Shown here: piece after piece, positions 26,101 through 34,415 of the stretch
Layout of the letters: each line of letters begins with the position of its first letter
How positions within the stretch are numbered: position 1 is the stretch's first letter
Assembly (NCBI RefSeq): GCF_900111455.1
Contig: NZ_FOIE01000006.1
Span: 248,001-312,000 of the forward strand
DNA length: 64,000 nt
Direction of reading: 5' to 3'
From: Geodermatophilus poikilotrophus
Lineage (GTDB): Bacteria; Actinomycetota; Actinomycetes; Mycobacteriales; Geodermatophilaceae
The notes under the pieces: generated by a model
Databases searched by the model: none
Told to the model about the DNA's origin: nothing
The model's input: the letters and a program-made list of their open reading frames with translations, nothing else
Program-made: the position numbers and the translations under genes

Positions 26101-27360
26101 GTGAGCGCAGCGGTACCGCCGGGCTGGCCCGCGGCGGACGACGAGCCCTACCGGGGGCCGCCGCCGACCGGTCCCTACGGCGCGCCGCCGTACGTCCCCG
26201 GGGCGCTGTACGGCGTGCAAGCGCCGCCTCCCACGGGAGTGGGAGCCGGGCCGGTCCCGTGGCCGCTCGGTCCGGTGCCGCTGCAGCCGGGACCGCACAC
26301 GGCCCCGCCGTGGGGGCCCCCGCCCGGGATGCAGTGGCAGCCGGCGCCGGGCACCCCACCGCACGACACGCCGGTCGAGTTCCTGCAGGCCATGCGCAGC
26401 CGCAGCTGGCGCTGGTGGCGCCCGCTGCTGGGTCTGCTGCTGTTCACGGCCGTCTACCTCGTCGCCGCCGTCGTGGTGATCGTGGCCGGGTTCGCCGTCG
26501 GGGCCTTCCCCGACCCCACGGCGATCGACCCGACCGACCTCACCGACCCCACCCTGCTGCTGCTCACCAACCTCTCGCTGATCGTCGCGATCCCCTGCGT
26601 CTGGCTGGCGTGGGTCGCCGCCCACGGCATGCGCCCCGGCTGGTCGTCGTCGGTGCTCGCCCGGCTGCGCTGGCGGCTGCTGCTGCCCTCCACGCTCCTG
26701 TCGCTGCCCACGCTCGGGCTCGGCCTCCTGCTCAGCGTCCTGCTGGGCTTCGTGGCCGGGGACTGGGAGGCCACCGGCCCGGTGGCCGGCTTCGGGTGGC
26801 TGCTGCTCGTCGTGCTGCTGACCACGCCGCTGCAGTCGGCCGCGGAGGAGTACGTGTTCCGCGGCTACCTCAGCCAGGCGATCGCCGGGTGGGTGGGCCG
26901 GCCGCAGGCGGGTGCCGTGGTGGCCGGGGTGCTGACCGCTGCCCTGTTCTCGGCCGCCCACCTGCCGCCCGACGTCTGGACGTTCCTGGACAGGTTCGCC
27001 TTCGGGCTGGCCGCCTCGGCCGTCGTCTGGCTGACCGGGGGGCTCGAGGCGGCGATCGTGCTGCACGCGGCCAACAACGTCGTGGTCTTCCTCCTGGCCG
27101 GCTCGCTGGGGGAGGGGGTGGCCACCGAGTCCGTCGCGGACGGCACCGGCGTCCTCGTGGTGCTCGTCGACCTGCTCGCCCTGGCCGCGTACGTCGCCCT
27201 GGTCGCCCGCTCCCGCCGCCGGCTGCGGCCGGAGGTGCGCAGTGCCGCCTTCGACCTGCGACCACCGTCACCGAGGGGGGTGCCCTGGCCGTCTCCGGTC
27301 ATCGGGTATGGTGTTGTCCAGCGCCGCGAGGTGCAGTACCACCCTTGGGGTATGGGGTAA
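26101..27360 (+). CDS. CPBP-family intramembrane protease, 3' end overlapping tRNA-Gln
   Basis: 419 residues. The first ~95 are Pro/Gly-rich and disordered (PPPTGPYGAPPYVPG). About eight membrane helices follow. Putative CPBP (CAAX protease/bacteriocin-processing) catalytic motifs are EEYVFRGYL (motif 1 Glu-Glu and Arg), FSAAHLP (motif 2 His) and LHAANN (motif 3 His/Asn). Targets are unknown. It begins 4 nt after the gltX stop. The only in-frame stop is TAA at 27358-27360, which lies inside tRNA-Gln, so the last codons (WGMG-stop) are also the tRNA 5' acceptor and D-arm. Confidence 0.82.
   Translation: MSAAVPPGWPAADDEPYRGPPPTGPYGAPPYVPGALYGVQAPPPTGVGAGPVPWPLGPVPLQPGPHTAPPWGPPPGMQWQPAPGTPPHDTPVEFLQAMRSRSWRWWRPLLGLLLFTAVYLVAAVVVIVAGFAVGAFPDPTAIDPTDLTDPTLLLLTNLSLIVAIPCVWLAWVAAHGMRPGWSSSVLARLRWRLLLPSTLLSLPTLGLGLLLSVLLGFVAGDWEATGPVAGFGWLLLVVLLTTPLQSAAEEYVFRGYLSQAIAGWVGRPQAGAVVAGVLTAALFSAAHLPPDVWTFLDRFAFGLAASAVVWLTGGLEAAIVLHAANNVVVFLLAGSLGEGVATESVADGTGVLVVLVDLLALAAYVALVARSRRRLRPEVRSAAFDLRPPSPRGVPWPSPVIGYGVVQRREVQYHPWGMG
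27307..27312 (+). promoter_or_regulatory. -10-like TATGGT before tRNA-Gln
   Basis: TATGGT, preceded by GGG, lies 33 nt before the mature tRNA 5' end and within the CPBP coding sequence. No convincing -35 element is visible, so the call is tentative. Confidence 0.35.
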
Positions 27361-27417
27361 TTGGCAGCCCGACGGTTTCTGGTTCCGTTAGTCTAGGTTC
27401 GAGTCCTGGTACCCCAG
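27346..27417 (+). tRNA. tRNA-Gln (CTG anticodon)
   Basis: The cloverleaf folds with acceptor TGGGGTA / TACCCCA and discriminator G; D-arm GGG...CCC; anticodon stem ACGG with CCGT closed by a T-T pair; loop TTCTGGT, anticodon CTG; and T-arm CTAGG-TTCGAGT-CCTGG. CCA is not encoded. The first 15 nt overlap the 3' end of the CPBP reading frame. Confidence 0.93.
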
Positions 27418-27418
27418 C

Positions 27419-27451
27419 GAGGAAGCTGTCTGCCTGGAGACACAGTTCCTC
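27419..27451 (+). other. Inter-tRNA hairpin
   Basis: GAGGAA (27419-27424) pairs with TTCCTC (27446-27451), and inside it CTGTCT pairs imperfectly with AGACACAG. It starts right after tRNA-Gln. With no T-run it is more likely an RNA-processing signal in a polycistronic tRNA transcript than a terminator. Confidence 0.45.
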
Positions 27452-27464
27452 AGCACCACCGCAC

Positions 27465-27537
27465 GGCCCCGTCGTCTAGCGGCCCAGGACGCCGCCCTCT
27501 CACGGCGGTAGCGAGGGTTCGAATCCCTTCGGGGCTA
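27465..27537 (+). tRNA. tRNA-Glu (CTC anticodon), copy 1
   Basis: 73 nt: acceptor GGCCCCG / CGGGGCT with discriminator A; D-arm GTCTAGCGGCCCAGGAC; anticodon stem CCGCC/GGCGG with loop CTCTCAC (anticodon CTC); T-arm GAGGG-TTCGAAT-CCCTT. CCA is not encoded. The sequence is identical to the copy at 27641. Confidence 0.95.
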
Positions 27538-27545
27538 CAGCGAGC

Positions 27546-27577
27546 GAGAGCCCCCGGTCACCCGACCGGGGGCTCTC
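27546..27577 (+). terminator. Terminator after tRNA-Glu copy 1
   Basis: GAGAGCCCCCGGTC (27546-27559), loop ACCC, and the perfect complement (27564-27577): 14 pairs, followed by GTCGTC. The same hairpin recurs after copy 2. Confidence 0.75.
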
Positions 27578-27640
27578 GTCGTCTCCGGGGTGCCCCCGGT
27601 GTCCGGGCCGGGTGCGGCGCGTGGCAGCATGGACGTGCAC

Positions 27641-27713
27641 GGCCCCGTCGTCTAGCGGCCCAGGACGCCGCCCTCTCACGGCGGTAGCGAGGGTTCGAAT
27701 CCCTTCGGGGCTA
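27641..27713 (+). tRNA. tRNA-Glu (CTC anticodon), copy 2
   Basis: Identical over 73 nt to copy 1 and spaced 176 nt from it, with the same downstream terminator. CAGCAT at 27625-27630 could be a -10, so this copy may have its own promoter. Confidence 0.95.
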
Positions 27714-27721
27714 CAGCGGGT

Positions 27722-27753
27722 GAGAGCCCCCGGTCACCCGACCGGGGGCTCTC
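27722..27753 (+). terminator. Terminator after tRNA-Glu copy 2
   Basis: Same 14-bp stem and ACCC loop as at 27546-27577; only the few bases between tRNA and stem differ. Part of the tandem duplication. Confidence 0.75.
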
Positions 27754-27855
27754 GTCGTGCCAGGACCCACCGGAGTGGCCTGGTCGCTGGGGCGGGTCTA
27801 GCGTCGGGGCGCCGCTCATGCACCGTGGTGACCGGCGGGAAGGCGGGGCGCACCA

Positions 27856-28944
27856 GTGATCCGGACGAGTCGTCGGCTGGCCGACGGCCGGGAGATCCTC
27901 TACTTCGACGCCGGGGACACCGCGCCGCCGCGGGACGCCGAGGATCCCCGCGACCTGCCTCCCGTCAGCACCCGGTCGCAGCTGCGGTGGGACCCGCTGC
28001 TCGGGGAGTGGGTGGTCCTGGCCTCGCACCGGCAGACGCGGACCTTCCTGCCGCCGGCGGACCTCTGCCCGCTGTGCCCCACGCGGCCCGGCCGCGAGGC
28101 CACCGAGGTGCCCGAGGCCGACTACCAGGTGGTCGTCTTCGAGAACCGCTTCCCCTCGCTGGCCACGGCCGTCGAGCGCGACGTCCCCCCGACCGCGCCC
28201 GGCGCACCGCTCACCGAGCTGCGGCCCGGCTTCGGCCGCTGCGAGGTCGTCGTCTTCACCAGCGAGCACGACCGGTCCTTCGCCACGCTCGGTGCCGACC
28301 GCGCCCGGCTGGTGGTCGACGTGTGGGCCGAGCGGACCGCGGAGCTGTCGGCGATCGAGGGGGTCGAGCAGGTCTACGTCTTCGAGAACTCCGGCGAGGA
28401 GATCGGGGTGACCCTCTCCCACCCGCACGGGCAGGTGTACGCCTACCCGTTCGTCCCGCCGCGGGTGGAGAAGGTGCTGGCCTCGGTCGAGCGGCACCGG
28501 CGCGAGACCGGCGGCGACCTGTTCGCCGACGTGGTGTCCGCCGAGCGTGCCGGGCCGCGGGTGGTCGCCGCCAACGAGCACTGGACGGCGTTCGTGCCGG
28601 CCGCCGCGCGCTGGCCCTACGAGCTGCTGGTGTTCCCGCACCGCCGGGTGCCCGACCTACCCGCGCTCACGGCTGCGGAGCGCGACTCGCTGGCCGGGGT
28701 GTACCTCGACGTGCTGGGCCGCTTCGCCCGCCGCTTCGACACCCCGATGCCCTACATCGCCTCCTGGAACCAGGCGCCGGTCACCCGCGGGCGCGAGGAC
28801 TGGTGGCTGCACCTGCAGCTGTTCTCGCTGCGCCGGGCGCCCGGGAAGCTGAAGTACCTGGCCGGCTCGGAGTCCGGCATGGGCGCCTTCATCAGCGACA
28901 CCACCCCGGAGGACGTCGCGGAGCAGTTGCGGACCGTGCGGTGA
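27856..28944 (+). CDS. galT: Galactose-1-phosphate uridylyltransferase
   Basis: 362 residues. It exchanges UMP between UDP-glucose and galactose-1-phosphate in the Leloir pathway. The active-site HPHGQ motif, with the nucleophilic His, is in VTLSHPHGQVYAYPF. The CPLCP Cys pair near residue 75 is the usual Zn site, and VFENRFPSL and the C-terminal HLQLFS segment (Zn/Fe His) are also typical. GTG at 27856. Its TGA overlaps the galK GTG, so both are made together. No galE is in the window. Confidence 0.95.
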   Translation: MIRTSRRLADGREILYFDAGDTAPPRDAEDPRDLPPVSTRSQLRWDPLLGEWVVLASHRQTRTFLPPADLCPLCPTRPGREATEVPEADYQVVVFENRFPSLATAVERDVPPTAPGAPLTELRPGFGRCEVVVFTSEHDRSFATLGADRARLVVDVWAERTAELSAIEGVEQVYVFENSGEEIGVTLSHPHGQVYAYPFVPPRVEKVLASVERHRRETGGDLFADVVSAERAGPRVVAANEHWTAFVPAAARWPYELLVFPHRRVPDLPALTAAERDSLAGVYLDVLGRFARRFDTPMPYIASWNQAPVTRGREDWWLHLQLFSLRRAPGKLKYLAGSESGMGAFISDTTPEDVAEQLRTVR

Positions 28945-30098
28945 GCGCGGCCGACCGGGCGCGCCAGGCCTTCGCGGAGGCCTTCGGCGGGCAGCCGGAG
29001 GGGATCTGGGCCGCGCCCGGCCGGGTGAACGTGATCGGTGAGCACACCGACTACAACGAGGGCTTCGTGCTGCCGGTGGCGCTGCCGCACACCACGCGCG
29101 CCGCGGTCGCCCGCCGGGACGACGGGCTGGTCGCACTGGTCTCCGCGCAGCACCCCGGCGACCGGGTGGAGCTGCCGGTCGCGGAGCTGGCGCCGGGGCG
29201 GCCGGACGGCTGGGCCGGCTACCCGGCCGGCGTCGTCGACGTGCTGCGCGACCGCGTGCCCGGCGGGGTGAGCGTGCTGGTCGACGGGGACGTCCCGGCG
29301 GGCATGGGCCTGTCGTCGTCGGCCGCGCTGTCCTGCTCGGTGGCGCTGGCGCTGCGCGACCTGGCCGCCCCCGAGCTCGCCGTCGCCGACCTGGTCGACG
29401 TCGCCCGGCGGGCGGAGAACGACTTCGTCGGCGCGCCCACCGGCATCCTCGACCAGTCCGCGTCGCTGCTGTGCACCGCCGGCCACGCGCTGTTCCTCGA
29501 CACCCGCGACCGCGGCTCCGAGCAGGTGCCGCTGGACCTGCGGGCGGCCGGCCTGGAGCTGCTCGTCGTCGACACGGGGACGACGCACGACCACGCCACC
29601 GGCGGCTACGGCGACCGGCGCCGCGAGTGCGAGCAGGCCACCGAGCGGCTCGGGGTGCGCGCCCTGCGCGACGTCCCGGACGTGGCCGCGCTCGCCCCGC
29701 TCGACGACGGGACGCCCGAGGGGGGTGTGCTGCTGCGCCGCGCCCGGCACATCGTGACCGAGAACGCCCGGGTGCTGGAGGTCGTGCGGATCCTGCGCGA
29801 GACCGCGGACCCGGCGGCGATCGGGCCGGTGCTGACCGCCGGGCACGCCTCGCTGCGGGACGACTTCGAGATCTCCACCGTCGAGCTCGACACCGCCGTG
29901 GCGACCGCGCTGGAGGCCGGCGCCACCGGTGCCCGCATGGTGGGCGGCGGCTTCGGCGGGAGTGCCGTGGTGCTGGTCGACGCCGGCCGCACCGGGACCG
30001 TCGCGCGGGCGATCACCGACCGCTTCGCGCAGCGCGGCTTCGCGCCTCCGCGGGCCTTCGCGGTCGTGCCCGCCGCAGGTGCCCGGCGCCTGGCCTGA
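28941..30098 (+). CDS. galK: Galactokinase
   Basis: 385 residues, a GHMP kinase that phosphorylates galactose at C1 with ATP. The N-terminal galactokinase signature is GRVNVIGEHTDYNEGFVLPV. The ATP loop is GDVPAGMGLSSSAAL, with the catalytic Asp region GAPTGILDQSASL (Asp/Arg pair partly expected there). The C-terminal GHMP motif is MVGGGFGGSAV. It starts within the galT stop and is followed by a short GC-rich spacer with a duplicated CTGGACGGGGCCGCG string (30120-30157). Confidence 0.95.
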   Translation: MSAADRARQAFAEAFGGQPEGIWAAPGRVNVIGEHTDYNEGFVLPVALPHTTRAAVARRDDGLVALVSAQHPGDRVELPVAELAPGRPDGWAGYPAGVVDVLRDRVPGGVSVLVDGDVPAGMGLSSSAALSCSVALALRDLAAPELAVADLVDVARRAENDFVGAPTGILDQSASLLCTAGHALFLDTRDRGSEQVPLDLRAAGLELLVVDTGTTHDHATGGYGDRRRECEQATERLGVRALRDVPDVAALAPLDDGTPEGGVLLRRARHIVTENARVLEVVRILRETADPAAIGPVLTAGHASLRDDFEISTVELDTAVATALEAGATGARMVGGGFGGSAVVLVDAGRTGTVARAITDRFAQRGFAPPRAFAVVPAAGARRLA

Positions 30099-30162
30099 CC
30101 CGCACCCCCGGAGGTCACCCTGGACGGGGCCGCGGCGAGCCGCTGGACGGGGCCGCGTCCGG

Positions 30163-31269
30163 TCACCCGAGGACCGTCACCGGCACCCGCTGCACCAGGT
30201 TGTTCGCCATGCCCTGCCGGTTCCACACCTGCTCGGTGGGCTGGCTGCCCTCGGCGTCGGTCGCGCGGGCGAGCAGCTCCCAGCTGCCCGGCTCCGCCGT
30301 CCAGGGGAACGTCCAGGCCCGCCAGGCCCACGGGTGCGCCGGGTCGGCCGGCGCGACCTCGGCGGGGGACCAGGTGGCCCCGCCGTCCGTGCTGACCTCG
30401 ACGCCCTGGATCGGCGCCCGGCCGGACCACGCCCGCCCGGTGAGCGTCACCGGGCCCGGGCGCAGGAAGCGTTCGCGGGTCATGAAGTCCGGCCAGCCGG
30501 GTGGGGCGAGCAGCGCCCGGGGCGCGATGCGGGTGACCGGCTCGCCGGCCTCGGCGGCGTCCACCTTCAGCCGGTAGGCGGTGGTGTTCTGGTAGCCGTC
30601 GAAGGGTCGGTCGAGCACCTCGATGCGGGTCAGCCACTTGACGTGCGCCATGCCGTACCAGCCGGGCACCAGCAGTCGCAGCGGAGCGCCGTGCTGCGGC
30701 GGTAGCGGCATCCCGTTCATCCCCCAGACCAGCAGCACCTCCGGGCGCACCGCCTCGGCCAGCGGCAGGCCCCGCGCGTAGTCCTGCTCGACGCCGCGCT
30801 CCACACCGTGGTCGGCACCGGTGAAGGCGACGTCGACCGCGCCGTCGGCCGGACCGGCCTCCTCCAGCAGCGGGGCCAGCGGGGTGCCGGTCCACTCGGC
30901 GGTGCCGACGGCCTCGAGCAGCCAGGGCTGGCTCACCGGCCGCGGCTCGTAGCGGGCGCGGCCGTTGCCGGCGCACTCGAGCAGCACCCGTGAGGTGACG
31001 GCCGGGCGGCGGCGCAGGTCGTCGAGGCTGAGCCGCAGCGGCCGGGCGACCGCCCCGCCGACCTCCAGCGACCAGGTCGCCGGGTCGACGGCGGGGATGT
31101 CGTAGTGCGTGAGCACGTAGTGCAGCCCCGGCGGGGTCACGTCGTAGCGCAGCGCCTCCAGCGGCATCCCGTGGTTGCGGGTGGCCAGCGCCAGCTCGTC
31201 GAGGCCGATGCCCTCGCCGGGCGCGGCGATCCGGGCGCGGCTGCGGTGCGTGGGCTCGGTGGCGGTCAT
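30163..31269 (-). CDS. Sulfite-oxidase-family molybdopterin enzyme
   Basis: 368 residues. The molybdopterin domain (about 20-240) includes the Mo-ligand Cys in LLECAGNGR, plus LLVWGMNGMPLPPQHGAPLR and WYGMAHVKWL. The C-terminal dimerisation domain is immunoglobulin-like (GRAWSGRAPIQGVEVSTDGG). There is no haem domain and no twin-arginine signal, so a cytoplasmic enzyme similar to plant-type sulfite oxidase is likely. The electron acceptor is unknown, and other substrates are possible. ATG at 31269, with a usable frame beyond it that lacks similarity. It faces galK tail to tail. Confidence 0.87.
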   Translation of the reverse strand: MTATEPTHRSRARIAAPGEGIGLDELALATRNHGMPLEALRYDVTPPGLHYVLTHYDIPAVDPATWSLEVGGAVARPLRLSLDDLRRRPAVTSRVLLECAGNGRARYEPRPVSQPWLLEAVGTAEWTGTPLAPLLEEAGPADGAVDVAFTGADHGVERGVEQDYARGLPLAEAVRPEVLLVWGMNGMPLPPQHGAPLRLLVPGWYGMAHVKWLTRIEVLDRPFDGYQNTTAYRLKVDAAEAGEPVTRIAPRALLAPPGWPDFMTRERFLRPGPVTLTGRAWSGRAPIQGVEVSTDGGATWSPAEVAPADPAHPWAWRAWTFPWTAEPGSWELLARATDAEGSQPTEQVWNRQGMANNLVQRVPVTVLG

Positions 31270-31441
31270 GGGTCCAGTCTTCGCCGGGCGGCCCCCGAGG
31301 GGAACTACCCGGGCGCTCAGCCGGTCGGCAGTCAGCGGCCGGGTGCGCGTGGCCAGGTCCCCCCGCCGTCCCGCTGGGTCGACCACGGGGTTGCAGGCGA
31401 CCCGCGACGACATGCAGCAGCCCCATGGTCCATACCGGAGG

Positions 31442-31479
31442 GCCGGAGGGCCGGAGGGAGGGAGGGAGGGAGGCGGGGG
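31442..31479 (+). other. G-run tract, candidate G-quadruplex
   Basis: GGAGGGCC units run into GGGAGGGAGGGAGGG (31456-31470) and GGCGGGGG. Single-A loops favour a stable parallel quadruplex. It lies 24-60 nt beyond the stop of the IclR gene, on the strand opposite to its mRNA. The rest of 31270-31493 shows no gene. Confidence 0.5.
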
Positions 31480-31493
31480 CCAGGGCCCCTCGC

Positions 31494-32195
31494 TCAGCGG
31501 ACGGCGCGGGAGATCGCGCCCGCGGCCTCGAGCACCGCGCCCACCACCTCGGGGGCGGGACGGCGGCCCAGCCGCTCGACCGGCCCGGAGATGGAGACCG
31601 CCCCCAGCACCGCCCCGGCCGAGTCGCGGACCGGCGCCGACAGCGACGCCACCCCGGGCTCGCGCTCGGCGATGCTGTGCGCCCAGCCCCGGCGGCGGAC
31701 GTCGAGCAGCGTGCGGGCCGTGAAGCTGGCGCTGGGCAGCAGCGGCGTGACCTCCTCGGCGGGGGCGAAGGCGAGCAGCGCGTGGGCCGCCGAGCCGGCG
31801 GTCAGCGGCAGCCGCGCCCCGACCGGCACGGTGTCGCGCAGCCCGTGCGCCCGCTCGGCGGCGGCCACGCACACCCGGCTCGCGCCGTCCCGGACGTAGA
31901 ACTGGGCGCTCTCCCCGCTGGTGTCGCGCAGGGTGACCAGGTGCCGGCCGGCCAGCTCGGCGAGGTCGGCGATCCCGCGGCCCAGCTCGGCCAGCGCCGG
32001 GCCGGGCGCCCACGCGCCGACCGGGGTGCGCCGGACCAGGCGGTGTCCCTCCAGGGCCACGGCCAGGCGGTGGGCGGTCGCCCGGGGCAGCCCGGTGCGC
32101 TCCACGAGCTCGGCGAGGGTCGCGGGCTCGGCGGCGACGGCGCGGAGGATGGCCACCGCTTTGTCCAGCACGGCGACGGGGTTAGGCTGTCCCAC
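31494..32195 (-). CDS. ndgR: IclR-family regulator of leuCD (NdgR/LtbR type)
   Basis: About 233 residues. The N-terminal winged helix is [20 protein letters not shown] with recognition helix [14 protein letters not shown]. The C-terminal IclR effector domain has [31 protein letters not shown] and [12 protein letters not shown], which closely recall Streptomyces NdgR. NdgR and Corynebacterium LtbR are known to control the divergent leuCD genes. The frame opens at a GTG at 32216, but the GTG at 32195 better matches the family N-terminus; the exact start is uncertain. The start region overlaps the likely operator, so autoregulation is plausible. Confidence 0.85.
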   Translation of the reverse strand: MGQPNPVAVLDKAVAILRAVAAEPATLAELVERTGLPRATAHRLAVALEGHRLVRRTPVGAWAPGPALAELGRGIADLAELAGRHLVTLRDTSGESAQFYVRDGASRVCVAAAERAHGLRDTVPVGARLPLTAGSAAHALLAFAPAEEVTPLLPSASFTARTLLDVRRRGWAHSIAEREPGVASLSAPVRDSAGAVLGAVSISGPVERLGRRPAPEVVGAVLEAAGAISRAVR

Positions 32196-32220
32196 ACAGC
32201 AATACTCGCATCCCACAGCG
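32183..32220. promoter_or_regulatory. ndgR/leuC divergent operator-promoter
   Basis: Contains the inverted repeat GCTGT-cccac-ACAGC (32187-32201), overlapping a direct repeat TCCCACA (two copies 21 nt apart). AATACT (32201-32206) is a possible leuC -10, and the opposite strand of the same bases could serve ndgR. In related bacteria the IclR regulator binds between these genes. Confidence 0.5.
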
Positions 32221-32278
32221 TGAGATGACCAGCCCGGTCCTCGCCAGGGAGCGGGCCCCGACCCCGGAGGGACCAGCC

Positions 32279-33703
32279 GTGCCGAAGACCCTGGCGGAGA
32301 AGGTCTACGACGCCCACGTCGTGCGCAGCGCCGCGGGCGAGCCGGACCTGCTCTACATCGACCTGCACCTGGTGCACGAGGTGACCAGCCCGCAGGCGTT
32401 CGACGGCCTCCGCGCCGCCGGCCGCACCGTGCGCCACCCCGAGCTCACGATGGCCACCGAGGACCACAACGTCCCGACGCTGGAGATCCTCAAGCCCATC
32501 GCCGACCCGGTCAGCCGCGCGCAGGTCGAGGCGCTGCGGAAGAACGCCGCCGAGTTCGGCATCCGGCTGGCCCCCATGGGCGACCGCGACCAGGGCATCG
32601 TGCACGTGATCGGCCCGCAGCTGGGGCTGACCCAGCCGGGCACGACCATCGTCTGCGGCGACAGCCACACCTCCACGCACGGCGCCTTCGGTGCACTGGC
32701 CTTCGGCATCGGCACCAGCGAGGTCGAGCACGTGCTCGCGACGCAGACCCTGCCGCAGTACCGGCCCAAGCAGATGGCCGTGACCGTCGACGGCGAGCTG
32801 CCCGAGGGCGTCTCGTCGAAGGACGTCATCCTGGCCGTCATCGCGGAGATCGGCACCAACGGTGCCGCCGGCCACGTCATCGAGTACCGCGGCAGCGCCA
32901 TCGAGGCGCTGTCGATGGAGGCCCGGATGACGATCTGCAACATGTCGATCGAGGCCGGCGCCCGCGCCGGGCTGATCGCGCCGGACGAGACCACCTTCGA
33001 GTTCCTGCGGGGCCGCCCGCACGCGCCGCAGGGCGCGGACTGGGACGCCGCCGTCGAGTACTGGCGCACGCTGCGCACCGACGAGGGTGCGGTCTTCGAC
33101 ACCGAGGTCGTGCTCGACGCGGCGTCCCTGACGCCGTTCGTCACCTGGGGCACCAACCCCGGCCAGGGCCTGCCGATCGCGGAGTCGGTGCCCGACCCGG
33201 CCGCCATCGCCGACGAGGGCGAGCGCCGTGCCGCCGAGCAGGCGCTGGCGTACATGGGCCTGACCCCCGGCACGCCGCTGCGCGAGATCGAGGTGGACAC
33301 CGTCTTCCTCGGCTCCTGCACCAACGGACGGATCGAGGACCTGCGGATCGCCGCCGAGCTACTGCGGGGCAAGCACATCGACCCGGACACCCGCATGCTC
33401 GTCGTCCCCGGGTCGGTCGGCGTCAAGCTGCAGGCCGAGGCGGAGGGCCTGGACCGGGTGTTCACCGAGGCCGGTGCAGAGTGGCGTGGCGCCGGGTGCT
33501 CGATGTGCCTGGGCATGAACCCCGACCAGCTCAAGCCCGGGGAGCGGTCGGCCTCGACCAGCAACCGCAACTTCCAGGGCCGGCAGGGCAAGGGCGGGCG
33601 CACCCACCTGGTGTCGCCGTCGGTCGCCGCGGCCACCGCGCTGACCGGGCGGCTCACCGCCCCCGCCGACCTGGCCGACGCCCCCGTCCCGGCCACCGTC
33701 TGA
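32279..33703 (+). CDS. leuC: 3-isopropylmalate/citramalate isomerase, large subunit
   Basis: 474 residues, aconitase family with a 4Fe-4S cluster. It isomerises 2- to 3-isopropylmalate with LeuD, and can process citramalate to 3-methylmalate. [12 protein letters not shown] begins the family domain. Cluster Cys ligands are in [11 protein letters not shown] and [25 protein letters not shown] and [11 protein letters not shown] are also present. The longer frame from 32225 is rejected: the GTG at 32279 has GGAGGGA 6 nt upstream and gives the standard N-terminus. Confidence 0.96.
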   Translation: MPKTLAEKVYDAHVVRSAAGEPDLLYIDLHLVHEVTSPQAFDGLRAAGRTVRHPELTMATEDHNVPTLEILKPIADPVSRAQVEALRKNAAEFGIRLAPMGDRDQGIVHVIGPQLGLTQPGTTIVCGDSHTSTHGAFGALAFGIGTSEVEHVLATQTLPQYRPKQMAVTVDGELPEGVSSKDVILAVIAEIGTNGAAGHVIEYRGSAIEALSMEARMTICNMSIEAGARAGLIAPDETTFEFLRGRPHAPQGADWDAAVEYWRTLRTDEGAVFDTEVVLDAASLTPFVTWGTNPGQGLPIAESVPDPAAIADEGERRAAEQALAYMGLTPGTPLREIEVDTVFLGSCTNGRIEDLRIAAELLRGKHIDPDTRMLVVPGSVGVKLQAEAEGLDRVFTEAGAEWRGAGCSMCLGMNPDQLKPGERSASTSNRNFQGRQGKGGRTHLVSPSVAAATALTGRLTAPADLADAPVPATV

Positions 33704-33726
33704 CCCGCACTGGAGCACTGATCGCC

Positions 33727-34332
33727 ATGGACGCCTTCACCACGCACACCGGCACCGCGGCCCCGCTGCGCCGCAGCGCCGTCGACACCGACCAGATCAT
33801 CCCCGCGGAGTACCTCAAGCGGATCACCCGCACCGGGTTCGAGGACGGCCTGTTCGTCGCCTGGCGCAGGAACGAGCCCGACTTCGTGCTCAACCAGCCG
33901 CGGTACGCCGACGCGTCGATCCTCGTGGCCGGTCCCGACTTCGGCACCGGGTCCTCCCGCGAGCACGCCTGCTGGGCGCTGCTCGACGGCGGGTTCCGCG
34001 TGGTCATCAGCTCGCGGTTCGCCGACATCTTCAAGAACAACTCGACCAAGTCCGGGCTGCTCACGGTCATCCTGCCGCAGGCCGAGGTCGAGGCGCTGTG
34101 GGCGGCGGCGGAGGCCGACCCCACCACGCAGGTGACCGTCGACCTGCAGGACAAGCAGGTCACCTACGGCGGGCACCGCGTGCCGTTCGAGATCGACGAC
34201 TACACCCGGTGGCGGCTGCTGGAGGGCCTCGACGACGTCGGGCTCACCGAGCGGCACCTCACCGACATCGAGGCCTTCGAGGCCCGCCGTCCGGCCTGGC
34301 TGCCCAAGGCGCTCCCGGCCCAGCCCGCCTGA
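33727..34332 (+). CDS. leuD: 3-isopropylmalate/citramalate isomerase, small subunit
   Basis: 201 residues, normal for LeuD. Motifs: [25 protein letters not shown], then [17 protein letters not shown], the swivelling-domain active-site loop, and [21 protein letters not shown] at 33727 follows leuC by 23 nt. In many actinobacteria hupB comes next; here the next gene is mutT1 on the other strand, with an 82-nt gap holding nothing recognisable. Confidence 0.96.
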   Translation: MDAFTTHTGTAAPLRRSAVDTDQIIPAEYLKRITRTGFEDGLFVAWRRNEPDFVLNQPRYADASILVAGPDFGTGSSREHACWALLDGGFRVVISSRFADIFKNNSTKSGLLTVILPQAEVEALWAAAEADPTTQVTVDLQDKQVTYGGHRVPFEIDDYTRWRLLEGLDDVGLTERHLTDIEAFEARRPAWLPKALPAQPA

Positions 34333-34415
34333 GGACGGGGTCGCCCTCCCGCTGCGTCCCGGTGGTCGTCCACGACCGACCGCGCGAGCCCACGGGGGTG
34401 GGGAGGAGGGGTGCT

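Noticed and set aside
27346-27753. tRNA cluster as an integrase attachment site
   Set aside because: No integrase, phage gene or direct repeat of a tRNA 3' end beyond the tandem tRNA-Glu copy is present.
30119-30160. CTGGACGGGGCCGCG direct repeat after galK as another stop-linked hairpin
   Set aside because: It lacks the GG-A-CC stem design and the GGCGGGACCCT signature. Treated as a simple short duplication.
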